DNA of 64,000 bases, taken from the NCBI GenBank assembly GCA_947642445.1, contig CANRSF010000008.1:1-64000 (forward strand). The letters are read 5' to 3'. Below, in pieces: positions 40,910-49,789 of this stretch (positions within the stretch are counted from its first letter, which is position 1; each line of letters opens with the position of its first letter). Below the pieces are notes generated by a model that worked only from the letters and a program-made list of their open reading frames with translations, did no database searches and was not told the origin of the DNA. This DNA comes from an uncultured Collinsella sp. (lineage in GTDB: Bacteria; Actinomycetota; Coriobacteriia; Coriobacteriales; Coriobacteriaceae). The position numbers and the translations under genes are program-made.

Positions 40910-42340
40910 ATGGCATCGAAGAACCTTTTGCCCGTCGTCGCACTCTGCGGCGCGCTCGCAACCGGAACGCCTGTCGCCGCTTGGGCGACTCCCGTCATGG
41001 CAGACTCCTTACCAGCAGCCCTAAGTTCCGCCCCAAATCCGTCGAGCGCCATTGCGTGCAAGCGTTTTTCGATCGCACAGGCCGCGATCTCAACCTCGGG
41101 ATGCCTTCGTCGTAATACGGACGGCTCGATAGTCGTGGATATCAATCGTTCGAACAAGGCAAACGGCTCCCAGGCGGGGTGCGCCGTCTGCACGTGGCGC
41201 TCGGTTGTGCTCGATGCAGATGGCGATCCATGTAATTTAGAGCTGCGCATCGACATCGCTTCGGTCGATGACTCGGCGAACGGAGCGAAGGTCGCCTTTG
41301 ACGGCGCGTTTTTCGAGAAAGGAGGCGGTATATGTCTGGGCTGCGCCGCCGCGGATGCAGACGACACGCAGCCCACCCTCTCATTCACGGCATCGTTGCG
41401 GCTGGCCAAAGCTGGCACCGATGCCATCGCGGCGGGAGAAACGTCCCTGCTGTTCTACGCCGCCAGCACCAAAGATACAGACGCTCATTTCGAGAAGCCA
41501 GCCGGATCACTCAGCCTTACACGAGGGATAGAGGCAGGCCCTATTGAAATCGATGCCCACGCGCAAAGCAGGCAACGCATTCTTGTCGATCCGGCGCTTC
41601 TCGAAATGGAGTGGAACGGATCCGGAGCCATCGGAATTCTCCCCTCCGCGCTTGACGCCAAGACGCTCCCCTCAAACGACGAACCCATCAACGCAACCAT
41701 ACAAGAAGAGAGCGCGGACAAGGAAGCGGGTGCGGGCGACACGCCGTCGCCGACAAACAGCGTCCCAGCTTCTTTCGAAGCACCGAATGAGCCCGCTACC
41801 GATCAAAACGATCCCGAGCTCGCGGACAGTCTGGGGCTTGCTGATCCTCAAGAAATCGATGAAGGTAACTGCTGCGTGTTTGCCGCGCTCGACCACACGG
41901 AGGTCATCGACGCTGCAAGCATCGAAGTTGCCGCCGCCAATCAGCCCGTCCGCAAGTCGGCCATCATCGCATTTCCTAAATCCATCGAAGTCGTCTTTTT
42001 GCCATCGGGCGAGGTCGTGGCCCCAACACTGCTCACCTTGTTGGGCGCCAAGAATACTCGAAACGAAATTAAAAAGGTCACGGTTGTCGACCCTGCAACC
42101 ACCGCTAAATTGCGCCTATACGCCGTTGCCCCAGACGGAGGCAAGACCTTGGAATTCGATGGCGACACACTCCTAGCCTGGCGACGTCTGGACATTATGC
42201 AAGACGTCTCGTATCAGATCGAACTCGAAGGGTTTGATCGTACCCGCGATGCCAATATCATCGCCGCGGCTATTGAATCCCCACAGCGGCTTATGACACT
42301 GCGCTTTGACTACTATCCCTATGTCCCGACAACCACCTGA
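40910..42340 (+). CDS. Secreted cysteine-containing protein of unknown function
   Basis: A 476-residue protein with a signal-like N-terminus (MASKNLLPVVALCGALATG, then VAAWATPVMA). The first half has several cysteines, including CAVC and ICLGCAA, a centre of low complexity rich in Glu/Asp/Pro/Thr (about residues 255-300), and a second half with beta-strand segments (SIEVVFLPSGEVVAPTLL, YQIELEGFDRT). No anchor is seen at the C-terminus (YYPYVPTTT). I do not recognise a family. AAGGAG precedes the ATG. It is the last gene of the small secreted-protein locus. Confidence 0.75.
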   Translation: MASKNLLPVVALCGALATGTPVAAWATPVMADSLPAALSSAPNPSSAIACKRFSIAQAAISTSGCLRRNTDGSIVVDINRSNKANGSQAGCAVCTWRSVVLDADGDPCNLELRIDIASVDDSANGAKVAFDGAFFEKGGGICLGCAAADADDTQPTLSFTASLRLAKAGTDAIAAGETSLLFYAASTKDTDAHFEKPAGSLSLTRGIEAGPIEIDAHAQSRQRILVDPALLEMEWNGSGAIGILPSALDAKTLPSNDEPINATIQEESADKEAGAGDTPSPTNSVPASFEAPNEPATDQNDPELADSLGLADPQEIDEGNCCVFAALDHTEVIDAASIEVAAANQPVRKSAIIAFPKSIEVVFLPSGEVVAPTLLTLLGAKNTRNEIKKVTVVDPATTAKLRLYAVAPDGGKTLEFDGDTLLAWRRLDIMQDVSYQIELEGFDRTRDANIIAAAIESPQRLMTLRFDYYPYVPTTT

Positions 42341-42363
42341 GGCTTAAATGCTGCGCGTCGTTG

Positions 42364-42389
42364 CTAATACCACTTATATAACGTATTAG
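42364..42389. promoter_or_regulatory. Inverted repeat CTAATAC-n12-GTATTAG
   Basis: Perfect 7-base arms spaced by 12 AT-rich bases lie 70 bases upstream of the DUF554 gene. Size and spacing suit a dimeric repressor site, or a weak terminator for the preceding gene. Confidence 0.35.
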
Positions 42390-42458
42390 ATGAGTCGCGA
42401 TGTGCCTCGCATTCCATTCTGCTACGATTGCCACGTTGGCATCAATACAGGAGGGCTC

Positions 42459-43175
42459 ATGCCGGGCTTGGGAACAATCATCAACGTTGTCCTTTTAGTT
42501 GCGGGCGGTCTTTTGGGATTAGCGGGCGGTCGCTTTATCACACCGCGTATCCAAGACACGCTCATGAAAGCGTCGGGGCTGTGCGTCCTGTTTATCGGCC
42601 TTGGCGGCACCATGCAAAAGATGCTCGTTATCGATGGAGAGGCATTGGCGACCACCGGCACCACCATGCTTATCGTCTCATTTGCCCTCGGTTCGCTCAT
42701 CGGCGAGGCCATCAACCTGGAGGCCGCCATCGAGAACCTCGGCGAATGGCTCAAGCGCAAAACCGGCAGCGAAGGCGACAACGAGTTCACCAACGCCTTT
42801 GTCTCGGCATCGCTCACCGTGTGTATCGGCGCCATGGCCATCGTGGGATCGATTCAGGACGGTCTGCTCGGCGACTGGTCCACGCTTGCCCTGAAGGGCG
42901 CGCTGGACTGCATCATCGTCTGCACTATGACGGCCTCGCTTGGCCGCGGCTGCATCTTCTCGGCCCCGCCCGTTGCCGTATTCCAGGGCACGATCACGCT
43001 TTTTGCCGGCGCACTCTCCCCCATCATGACCACCGCAGCCCTCGACAGCCTTTCGCTTGTGGGCTCCATGCTCATCTTCTGTGTTGGCGTTAACCTTATT
43101 CGACCTCAGACCTTCCGCACGGCCAACATGCTCCCTTCCGTCGTCGTGGCGGTCATCTACGCCCTCCTGGTCTAA
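42459..43175 (+). CDS. DUF554 membrane protein
   Basis: A 238-residue membrane protein of the DUF554 (YdfK) type: MPGLGTIINVVLLVAGGLLG at the start, FIGLGGTMQKML, SLIGEAINLEAAIENLGEWLK, FVSASLTVCIGAMAIVGSIQDGL, and a C-terminal LVGSMLIFCVGVNLI. About six helices; function unknown, probably a transporter. The ATG at 42459 is supported by AGGAGGG. It is separated from the following operon by 89 bases that hold that operon's promoter. Confidence 0.88.
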   Translation: MPGLGTIINVVLLVAGGLLGLAGGRFITPRIQDTLMKASGLCVLFIGLGGTMQKMLVIDGEALATTGTTMLIVSFALGSLIGEAINLEAAIENLGEWLKRKTGSEGDNEFTNAFVSASLTVCIGAMAIVGSIQDGLLGDWSTLALKGALDCIIVCTMTASLGRGCIFSAPPVAVFQGTITLFAGALSPIMTTAALDSLSLVGSMLIFCVGVNLIRPQTFRTANMLPSVVVAVIYALLV

Positions 43176-43217
43176 ATCTATCTACACAGCGGTATCTCGA
43201 ACATCTGTTTGATGCTG

Positions 43218-43226
43218 TGCTATGAT
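43218..43226 (+). promoter_or_regulatory. Extended -10 promoter of the TerB_N operon
   Basis: TGC-TATGAT, an extended -10 element, lies about 38 bases before the GTG start of the TerB_N gene. No clear -35 hexamer is present, as is common with extended -10 promoters. Confidence 0.5.
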
Positions 43227-43264
43227 ATGAGGTCACCGACACCATATAGGGAGAGGAGAGGGCG

Positions 43265-45025
43265 GTGGCCGACCAGGACGTCAAGATGCTCATCGAGCGC
43301 ATTATGGCCGAGGCCCGGACCCATCAGTCCGCCCGCTTCTCAAACGAAATCTACGCAGACGAGCCGATTCTCAAAACCGGCCGACAGATGCAGAATTTCC
43401 TCCCCGACCAGTACCGCAAAATGCGCGAGATATCGCGCTGGCAGGATGACCCCAAGGGCGGCGCGGGTCGTTGGCTTTCGGAAGCCGAGCTTTTCTACCG
43501 CCAAGGCCTGCTGATGGCCGACTTTGAGGACGACTGCCCCTACAACGGCACCTTTAAGTCGTACTTTCCCACCTACAATGCCATGAGCGACCGGCAGCTG
43601 CGCGGCTACTTTACCTGGCGTGCCCAAGTGCGCCGCGGAACCGTCGAGGAAACGTCTACGTCCTTTGCCTTTCTGTATCTCTATGAGCTGATTTGCGGCA
43701 TTGGCGTAGATGACCCGCTCGATGGTTTTAACAAGATCAAGGCTTTTTGGGATGTCTATCGCGCCTTCGAGCCCGGCATCGACCGATTTGCACGCGTGTG
43801 GCTGCAGGATTACGCCGTGTTCCACGGGCTCGACCCCAAGCTGCTTCGTGACTCTAAAACCGTCATGTTCGATAACGCCCTTCTCGAGCTGCGGCGCGCG
43901 GTACGAGCCCTTGTACCAGCACCGGCACCGTCCGGCCAGACCCCCAAGCGTCGCAAAACCTCCGAGGCCACGCTCCCCCTTCCGCCCGATGAGGTGCGCG
44001 AGGAGCGACTCATGGCCGCCATCAACGCCCTCTCCACGTACAACCTAAGTAACTCGCGGCTCGACCGCAGCCACCGCCGCGATCTGCGCCACGTGGCATG
44101 CGCCGTGTATGTCCGCATGGCGCGCTACTATGACACGCACCGAAAGACCGGCATCGTGGCGAGTTTATTTGGGGAGGAGACGGCCATGCCCTACACCATG
44201 TTTGCCTCGGCCGTATTCTTTGCGCCCGAGCGCCACGAGGACTGTGAATACCGCCTGGACCCTATCCATATCTACCGTTGCCAAAACGGCTTTTGGGAAT
44301 GCATGCGTATCCATGGTAATAGGCAAAAGAGCAGCAAGCTCGGTGAAATGATGCGCGCCTGCGACCAACGCCTGCGCCTGGCGTTGGACCCCGCCCATCC
44401 CCTTAAGGAAGAAAAGGTCCCCAAATATCTGGCCAAGATTATCGATGACGAGATTGTGGCATGGCTTTCGTGGGACGCCGCACACCAGCCCGTCAAGATC
44501 GATATCGATCTGAGTCAGCTGGGGCACATTCGGAACGCCGCTGCGCAAACGCGCGAAGCGCTTTTGATCGATAAGGAACGCGAGGACGGCGCGTCCGCAG
44601 AAGCCGAGGCAGCGGACTCAGGGCAACCGGAAGCCGAGCCCGTAACCGACGCGACGGTCGAGGCGGTCGTGGCACCCATTCGGCAGAACGAGGCCGACGA
44701 GCCGACCATATCCACCGAACAGTTTGGTGTCGTGGCACCGCTTCTCGCGCCGACGCCCGCGTTCGCAGCTGCTGCGCCCGCTGACGCCACAAACGAACTC
44801 GCGCCCGCCGCAGACGCCTATCTCCGCGCGCTGCTCGAGCACAACGCAGCACAGGCGGAATCGGCGGTAGTGCAATCGGGGCAGAGCGAGGACATGCTCG
44901 TCGATACCATCAACGAGGCGCTCTTCGACCTGGTGGGCGACACCGTAATTGAATTTAGCGCGGCAGGGCCGCAGATTATCGAGGACTACGAAGCAGACGT
45001 GAGAGGATACCTAGACCATGAGTGA
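43265..45025 (+). CDS. TerB_N-domain protein, first gene of a TerB-ATPase-helicase operon
   Basis: The 586-residue protein has a recognisable TerB_N region around residues 60-165: AELFYRQGLLMADFED, then KSYFPTYNAMSDRQLRGYFTWRAQVRRG and SFAFLYLYELICG, matching the usual YWPxYxxxxxxxRxxYLxWLxxG...YxFLYxYGLE pattern. A helical middle region (DRSHRRDLRHVACAVYVRMA) and a Glu/Ala-rich linker (about 430-540) follow. The very end (DTVIEFSAAGPQIIEDYEADVRGYL) resembles the C-terminal segment seen in TerB_C-type proteins. TerB domains occur in tellurite-resistance and phage-linked systems. The GTG start is preceded by GGAGAGGAG. Its end overlaps the ATPase gene by eight bases. Confidence 0.85.
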   Translation: MADQDVKMLIERIMAEARTHQSARFSNEIYADEPILKTGRQMQNFLPDQYRKMREISRWQDDPKGGAGRWLSEAELFYRQGLLMADFEDDCPYNGTFKSYFPTYNAMSDRQLRGYFTWRAQVRRGTVEETSTSFAFLYLYELICGIGVDDPLDGFNKIKAFWDVYRAFEPGIDRFARVWLQDYAVFHGLDPKLLRDSKTVMFDNALLELRRAVRALVPAPAPSGQTPKRRKTSEATLPLPPDEVREERLMAAINALSTYNLSNSRLDRSHRRDLRHVACAVYVRMARYYDTHRKTGIVASLFGEETAMPYTMFASAVFFAPERHEDCEYRLDPIHIYRCQNGFWECMRIHGNRQKSSKLGEMMRACDQRLRLALDPAHPLKEEKVPKYLAKIIDDEIVAWLSWDAAHQPVKIDIDLSQLGHIRNAAAQTREALLIDKEREDGASAEAEAADSGQPEAEPVTDATVEAVVAPIRQNEADEPTISTEQFGVVAPLLAPTPAFAAAAPADATNELAPAADAYLRALLEHNAAQAESAVVQSGQSEDMLVDTINEALFDLVGDTVIEFSAAGPQIIEDYEADVRGYLDHE

Positions 45026-46322
45026 TACCGCATCCGCAGCACCTCGCGTGCCCAAGCGCGTCGCTGCCGTCATTCTCAACTCGCTCAAGGGCGGCGTGGT
45101 CCCGCGCATCGGCCTTCCTTACATCACCGTAGGGCGCGAGGTCGAGATCCGCGCCCTGCTCACCGATCTGAGTCTCATCGCCGACGGTGGCGCGAGCTTC
45201 CGCTTTCTGGTCGGTCGTTACGGCGCCGGCAAGAGCTTTTTGCTCCAGACCATCCGCACGCACGCCATGGGCGAGGGATTCGTCGTCGCTGATGCCGACC
45301 TGTCGCCCGAGCGCCGCCTGCAGGGCGGTCAGGGACAGGGCCTTGCCACCTACCGCGAGCTCATCCGCAATATATCGACCAAGACGCGCCCCGAGGGCGG
45401 TGCGCTCAACCTTATTCTGGATCGCTGGGTCGCCTCGTGTGCCGACGTCGACGAGTCGGTCGTCAATGCCCAACTGGCCCCGCTCGAGGAGATGGTCCAC
45501 GGCTTCGACTTCACCCGCATGCTCCGCCGCTATCGCATGGCCGCATCCGGGGGCGACGAAGAGGCCATGAGCCGCGTGACCAAATGGATTCGCGGCGAAT
45601 ACCGCACCAAGAGCGAGGCACGCGCCGAGCTGGGCTCCTCGACCATCATCAGCGATGACGACTGGTACGACTACGTTAAGCTCATTGCGCGCTTTTTGGT
45701 CTGCAGCGGCTACAAGGGCATGCTGGTGCTCATCGACGAACTCGTGAATCTGTATAAGATTCCCAACGCCATCACGCGCCAATACAACTACGAAAAGATC
45801 CTGACCATGTACAACGACACACTTCAGGGCAAGGCGCAGTACCTGGGCATGATCATGGGCGGCACGCCAACCTCCATCGAAGACCGCCGCCGCGGCGTGT
45901 TCTCCTACGAGGCCCTGCGCAGCCGACTCGCTCAGGGTCGCTTTGCGCGCGAGGACCTTAAGGACATGCTCGCGCCCATCATCCGCCTGCAGCCACTCAC
46001 CTATGAGGAGTTGCTGGTGCTCATCGAAAAACTCATGCAGATCCATGCCGGCTACTTTGGCTGGACACCCACGCTTACCGAAAACGACTTGGTGGACTTT
46101 CTCAAGATTGAGTTTGGCCGCGTGGGGGCCGACACGCATCTGACGCCGCGTGAAGTCATTCGTGACTTTATCGAGCTGCTCGACATCCTATGCCAAAACC
46201 CCGACGCCAACGTGGCCGAGCTGCTGCAAAGCGTCGGCGGCGACGCGTTGGCGCCGGCAACCGCAACAGGCGACACCGATACCGCAGGCGGCGACCGTAA
46301 CTTCGCCGAATTCACCATCTAA
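45018..46322 (+). CDS. BrxD/DUF2791-like P-loop ATPase
   Basis: A 434-residue AAA-type ATPase: PKRVAAVILNSLKGGVVPRIG and the sensor-like VGREVEI precede Walker A GRYGAGKS (66-73), and Walker B is LVLIDE (236-241). Later come QYLGMIMGGTPTSIEDRRRG and RLQPLTYEELLVLIEKL. This matches the DUF2791/BrxD group of BREX-type ATPases in domain order and length. It probably powers a DNA-associated complex with its neighbours. It starts by overlapping the TerB_N gene (ATGAGTGA) and is followed by a small hairpin before the helicase gene. Confidence 0.87.
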   Translation: MSDTASAAPRVPKRVAAVILNSLKGGVVPRIGLPYITVGREVEIRALLTDLSLIADGGASFRFLVGRYGAGKSFLLQTIRTHAMGEGFVVADADLSPERRLQGGQGQGLATYRELIRNISTKTRPEGGALNLILDRWVASCADVDESVVNAQLAPLEEMVHGFDFTRMLRRYRMAASGGDEEAMSRVTKWIRGEYRTKSEARAELGSSTIISDDDWYDYVKLIARFLVCSGYKGMLVLIDELVNLYKIPNAITRQYNYEKILTMYNDTLQGKAQYLGMIMGGTPTSIEDRRRGVFSYEALRSRLAQGRFAREDLKDMLAPIIRLQPLTYEELLVLIEKLMQIHAGYFGWTPTLTENDLVDFLKIEFGRVGADTHLTPREVIRDFIELLDILCQNPDANVAELLQSVGGDALAPATATGDTDTAGGDRNFAEFTI

Positions 46323-46357
46323 CCTGCCAATAAGCGACAGGTTTATTTTGGCAGGTT
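46321..46357 (+). terminator. Hairpin between ATPase and helicase genes
   Basis: AACCTGCCAA pairs with TTGGCAGGTT across 17 bases, the first arm overlapping the ATPase stop codon. It is followed by TTATCTG, a poor U tract. It may attenuate helicase expression or protect the upstream message. Confidence 0.5.
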
Positions 46358-46438
46358 TTATCTGGGCAAACGTTGAGGCTGTAATGCAGCAAGCCGTTGT
46401 CGGCAGCGTTGAGAAATTCGTTTTTGAGAGGAGGCCCC

Positions 46439-48883
46439 GTGAACGCCTTTGACCGCTACGCCCCGTTTATCCAAGACTTCATCTACTCCCACGATTGGGA
46501 GAGTCTGCGCTCCATCCAGGTTGCGGCGGCAGATGCCATCTTCAACACGCAAGACAATGTGCTCCTGACGGCATCCACGGCATCTGGCAAAACTGAGGCG
46601 GCCTTCTTTCCCATCCTGACCGAGTTTTGGGAGAACCCGCCCGCGAGCGTGGGCGCCCTCTACATTGGCCCCCTCAAAGCACTCATCAACGATCAGTTCG
46701 TCCGCCTCAACGACCTCTGCGAAGAGGCTGATATCCCTGTCTGGCACTGGCATGGCGATGTCTCGCAATCACACAAGGCTAAGCTCATCAAAAAACCGAG
46801 CGGTATCCTACAGATTACGCCCGAGTCGCTCGAGGCGCTCCTGATCCATAAGCACATGGCGATCCCGCGCATGTTTTGCGACCTGCGCTATGTGGTTATC
46901 GACGAAGTCCATTCGCTCATGCGCGGCGACCGCGGCGGGCAGACGCTCTGTCTTATCGAGCGCCTCTCGCGCATGGCAGGCGTGCAGCCCCGCCGCATTG
47001 GCCTTTCGGCCACCATCGGCGACCCCGAGCGCACGGGCGCCTTTCTCTCGCAGGGAACGGGGCGCGACTGCGTTATCCCCCGCTTTGAGGAACCGCGCCG
47101 CGTGTGGCGCATCTCCATGGAGCACTTCTACAACTCGGGCCCCCAGGCTCAGCAGCGGGAATTCATGGGCACAGGTCCGCAGGAAGCCGAAGTGCTCGCA
47201 TGCGAGCGCATCGAGGCGGCGGCACCCACAGCGCTGCCGGCCGACACCCAAGACACGCGCCACAGCGGACAGCTCACACAGGAGGAGCGCCGTCAACGTC
47301 GCGAACGGGCACAGGATAAGGCCACCTCCGGGAACCGCCGCACTTCCTCGGCCCCCGAGGGCGAAGTCGACATCCCACGAGCGACCGAGCAGGCGCTTCT
47401 CAACCCCACCGACACAGCGCCCGACAACGCCGACCCTGGTATGGGCTATATCTTTGAGCATACGCGCGGCCGCAAGTGCCTGGTCTTTGCCAACTCGCGC
47501 GAGGAGGCAGAGGCCGTGTGCTCCATGCTGCGCAGCTACTGCGAGAGCCGGCACGAGCCCGACCGCTTTCTCATCCATCACGGCAATCTTTCGGCATCGC
47601 TGCGCGAGACGGCCGAGGAACTCATGCGCGATGAGGAGCAGGCGCAGACAACCGTCACCACCTCTACGTTGGAGCTCGGTATCGATATCGGCCGCCTGGA
47701 GCGTGCATTTCAGATCGATGCGCCGTTTACCGTCAGCTCCTTTTTGCAGCGCATGGGGCGCACAGGCCGTCGCGACCTTCCGCCCGAGATGTGGTTTGTC
47801 ACGCGCGAGGAAGAGCCCGAGCCGCGCACGATGATGCCCGAAACCATTCCCTGGAAGCTCCTGCAGGGTATCGCGCTCGTACAACTCTATCGCGAGGAAA
47901 AGTGGGTCGAGCCACCCGAGCTCGATCGACTCCCCTACAGCCTGCTCTATCACCAGACTATGTCGACCCTCGCCAGCACCGGCGAGCTCACGCCGGCCGA
48001 ACTTGCCCAACGCGTGCTCACGCTCAGCTATTTCCACCGTGTCTCGGCCGATGACTATCGCGTACTGCTGCGCCACCTCATCAAGATCGACCACATCCAG
48101 GTCACCGAAGGTGGCGGGCTCATCGTGGGTCTCGCGGGCGAGCGCATCATCAACAACTTTAAGTTCTACGCCGTGTTCCAGGAAAACGAGGAGTTTACCG
48201 TCCGGAGCGAATCGGCTGAGCTGGGCACGATCGTTAATCCGCCCCCGCCCGGTGAGCGCATCGCCATCGCCGGACACTGCTGGATTGTCGAGGAAGTGGA
48301 CTGGAAGCGTCACACTGTCTTTGCCACGCAGGTCAAGGGCCGGGTGCCGGCCTACTTTGGCGACTGCCCCGGAGACATTAACACGCATGTGCTCGAGCGC
48401 ATGCACAAGGTGCTCAACGAGCACGCGACATATCCGTACCTTATGGGTAACGCACGGGCCCGCTTGGCGCAGGCTCGTCATACGGCCGAGATTTCGGGGG
48501 CGGGAACCAAGCCGCTCATTAACCTAGGCGGCGATACCTGGGTGCTCTTCCCCTGGCTGGGCAGCTACGCCTTTTTGGCGCTCGAGCGCATGCTCAAGAT
48601 TAAATGTGCCGCGGAGCTGGGCCTTCGCGGGCTCGATCCGTCACGCCCGTACTTTATGCAGTTTAAGATGAAGGCCGACGAGGAGACGTTCTTTGAGGTG
48701 CTCGCCGACGAGGCCGAGAAGGACTTCGATCCCATCGAGCTCGTCTATCCCGGCGAGGTGCCTTATTTTGATCGCTACGACGAGTACGTTCCCGAAGAGC
48801 TCGTACGCAAGGGCTTTGCCGAAGGCGTGCTCGACATCGAGGGCATGAAGCAGCGCGTTCACGGCTGGCGCGACCACGCCTAA
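46439..48883 (+). CDS. Lhr-like SF2 helicase
   Basis: The 814-residue protein has a DExH helicase core with Lhr-type features: Walker A TASTASGKTEA (44-54), GPLKALINDQ, motif II DEVH (155-158), LSATIG, STLELGIDIG and QRMGRTGRR, with an unusual charged insertion of about 110 residues between the two RecA lobes. A winged-helix/Lhr-like region follows (PAELAQRVLTLSYFHRVS) and then a DUF-like C-terminus (FEVLADEAEKDFDPIELVYPGE). The BREX type 2 component BrxHI is a similar Lhr-like helicase that also pairs with BrxD. The GTG at 46439 is chosen for its GAGGAGG site; a frame start at 46397 lacks one. Last gene of the operon. Confidence 0.88.
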   Translation: MNAFDRYAPFIQDFIYSHDWESLRSIQVAAADAIFNTQDNVLLTASTASGKTEAAFFPILTEFWENPPASVGALYIGPLKALINDQFVRLNDLCEEADIPVWHWHGDVSQSHKAKLIKKPSGILQITPESLEALLIHKHMAIPRMFCDLRYVVIDEVHSLMRGDRGGQTLCLIERLSRMAGVQPRRIGLSATIGDPERTGAFLSQGTGRDCVIPRFEEPRRVWRISMEHFYNSGPQAQQREFMGTGPQEAEVLACERIEAAAPTALPADTQDTRHSGQLTQEERRQRRERAQDKATSGNRRTSSAPEGEVDIPRATEQALLNPTDTAPDNADPGMGYIFEHTRGRKCLVFANSREEAEAVCSMLRSYCESRHEPDRFLIHHGNLSASLRETAEELMRDEEQAQTTVTTSTLELGIDIGRLERAFQIDAPFTVSSFLQRMGRTGRRDLPPEMWFVTREEEPEPRTMMPETIPWKLLQGIALVQLYREEKWVEPPELDRLPYSLLYHQTMSTLASTGELTPAELAQRVLTLSYFHRVSADDYRVLLRHLIKIDHIQVTEGGGLIVGLAGERIINNFKFYAVFQENEEFTVRSESAELGTIVNPPPPGERIAIAGHCWIVEEVDWKRHTVFATQVKGRVPAYFGDCPGDINTHVLERMHKVLNEHATYPYLMGNARARLAQARHTAEISGAGTKPLINLGGDTWVLFPWLGSYAFLALERMLKIKCAAELGLRGLDPSRPYFMQFKMKADEETFFEVLADEAEKDFDPIELVYPGEVPYFDRYDEYVPEELVRKGFAEGVLDIEGMKQRVHGWRDHA

Positions 48884-48910
48884 GACCAGTCTTTTTTGGG
48901 ACGGGGAGAC

Positions 48911-49789
48911 TTACTTGTCGTGAAGGACGGTGCCGAGGAAGTCGGTGTCGAAGGGCACGGCTTCGGCAAAGGCGTAGTCGCCGTCGCTGGCGATGAGCAG
49001 GTAGTTTTCCTCGCCGCCGAACTTCGCATCGCCACATGGGACCACCCAGGCGTGGACGAATACCTCGAGTGCCGTGGCAGCGCAGTCGCGAAGGAACGCC
49101 ACATCGCTCCCCTCGTTTGCGCTCACGATATTGGCCACGTAGATACCCCCGGGGTTCAGGCTGCCCCGCACCAGGCGCAGCGCCTCAACGGTCGCCAGCT
49201 CGCGAACGGGCTCGGCACCGCCAAAGCAATCGCTCACGACCACGTCGTAGCGACGATGGCCCACGCTCGTCACACCCAGATACGAGCGAGCCTCAGCGGT
49301 AATCACTCGCAGGCGATCGCCCACCGTGCGCTCCAACTCGTCCAGGTAGAACCAGCGGCGCGCCAGGCGCGTTATCTCTCCGTCATACTCGATGACGTCC
49401 ATGCGCAGGCCCTCGTGCGACATCAGCGCAAATTTGGGATAGGCAAACCCGCCGCCACCTAGCATAAGCATACGGTTGATACCGTGACCATAAGCGTCGC
49501 GCATCGCATCCTCGGCCTCAAACACGTCGTCAAACGCGCGATAGTACGCAAAGACGGGCTCCGCCCAGCGCTCGCCAACGTAACTCGCGCTTTGGTAGAC
49601 GCCGCCTTGCACCAATACGCGAACTTCGTCGCCGCCCTCATCGTGCACGCGCTTCACACGTGCCAGCCCATTGCGGGTCCTCGCGACCTGCAGACAGGCA
49701 GCACGAACAGCGACAGCGGCCGCACCAAGCGCCGCGGCTCCCAGGGCAACGCCGGCAACGACACCAGCAGAAACACTCGGCTTGTTCAT
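48911..49789 (-). CDS. Spermidine synthase-like methyltransferase-fold protein
   Basis: The 292-residue protein has an N-terminal membrane helix (VVAGVALGAAALGAAAVAVRAA) and a Rossmann methyltransferase fold of the spermidine-synthase type: RMLMLGGGGFAYPK as the cofactor loop, DVIEYDGEIT, RLRVITAEARSYL, and YDVVVSDCFGG. The polyamine-site aspartates of true SpeE are not obviously retained, so polyamine synthesis is doubtful. It starts directly after the elp3 stop, so both are cotranscribed. No SpeD-type decarboxylase is nearby. Confidence 0.8.
   Translation of the reverse strand: MNKPSVSAGVVAGVALGAAALGAAAVAVRAACLQVARTRNGLARVKRVHDEGGDEVRVLVQGGVYQSASYVGERWAEPVFAYYRAFDDVFEAEDAMRDAYGHGINRMLMLGGGGFAYPKFALMSHEGLRMDVIEYDGEITRLARRWFYLDELERTVGDRLRVITAEARSYLGVTSVGHRRYDVVVSDCFGGAEPVRELATVEALRLVRGSLNPGGIYVANIVSANEGSDVAFLRDCAATALEVFVHAWVVPCGDAKFGGEENYLLIASDGDYAFAEAVPFDTDFLGTVLHDK

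Noticed and set aside
43265..48883. Calling the operon a complete BREX system
   Set aside because: Only BrxD-like and BrxHI/Lhr-like members are present; PglX, PglZ, PglW/BrxC and BrxA/B are not in the flanking sequence.
48911..49789. Naming this gene speE
   Set aside because: It has the fold but not the obvious polyamine-site residues, and it carries an N-terminal membrane helix. No decarboxylase partner is adjacent.
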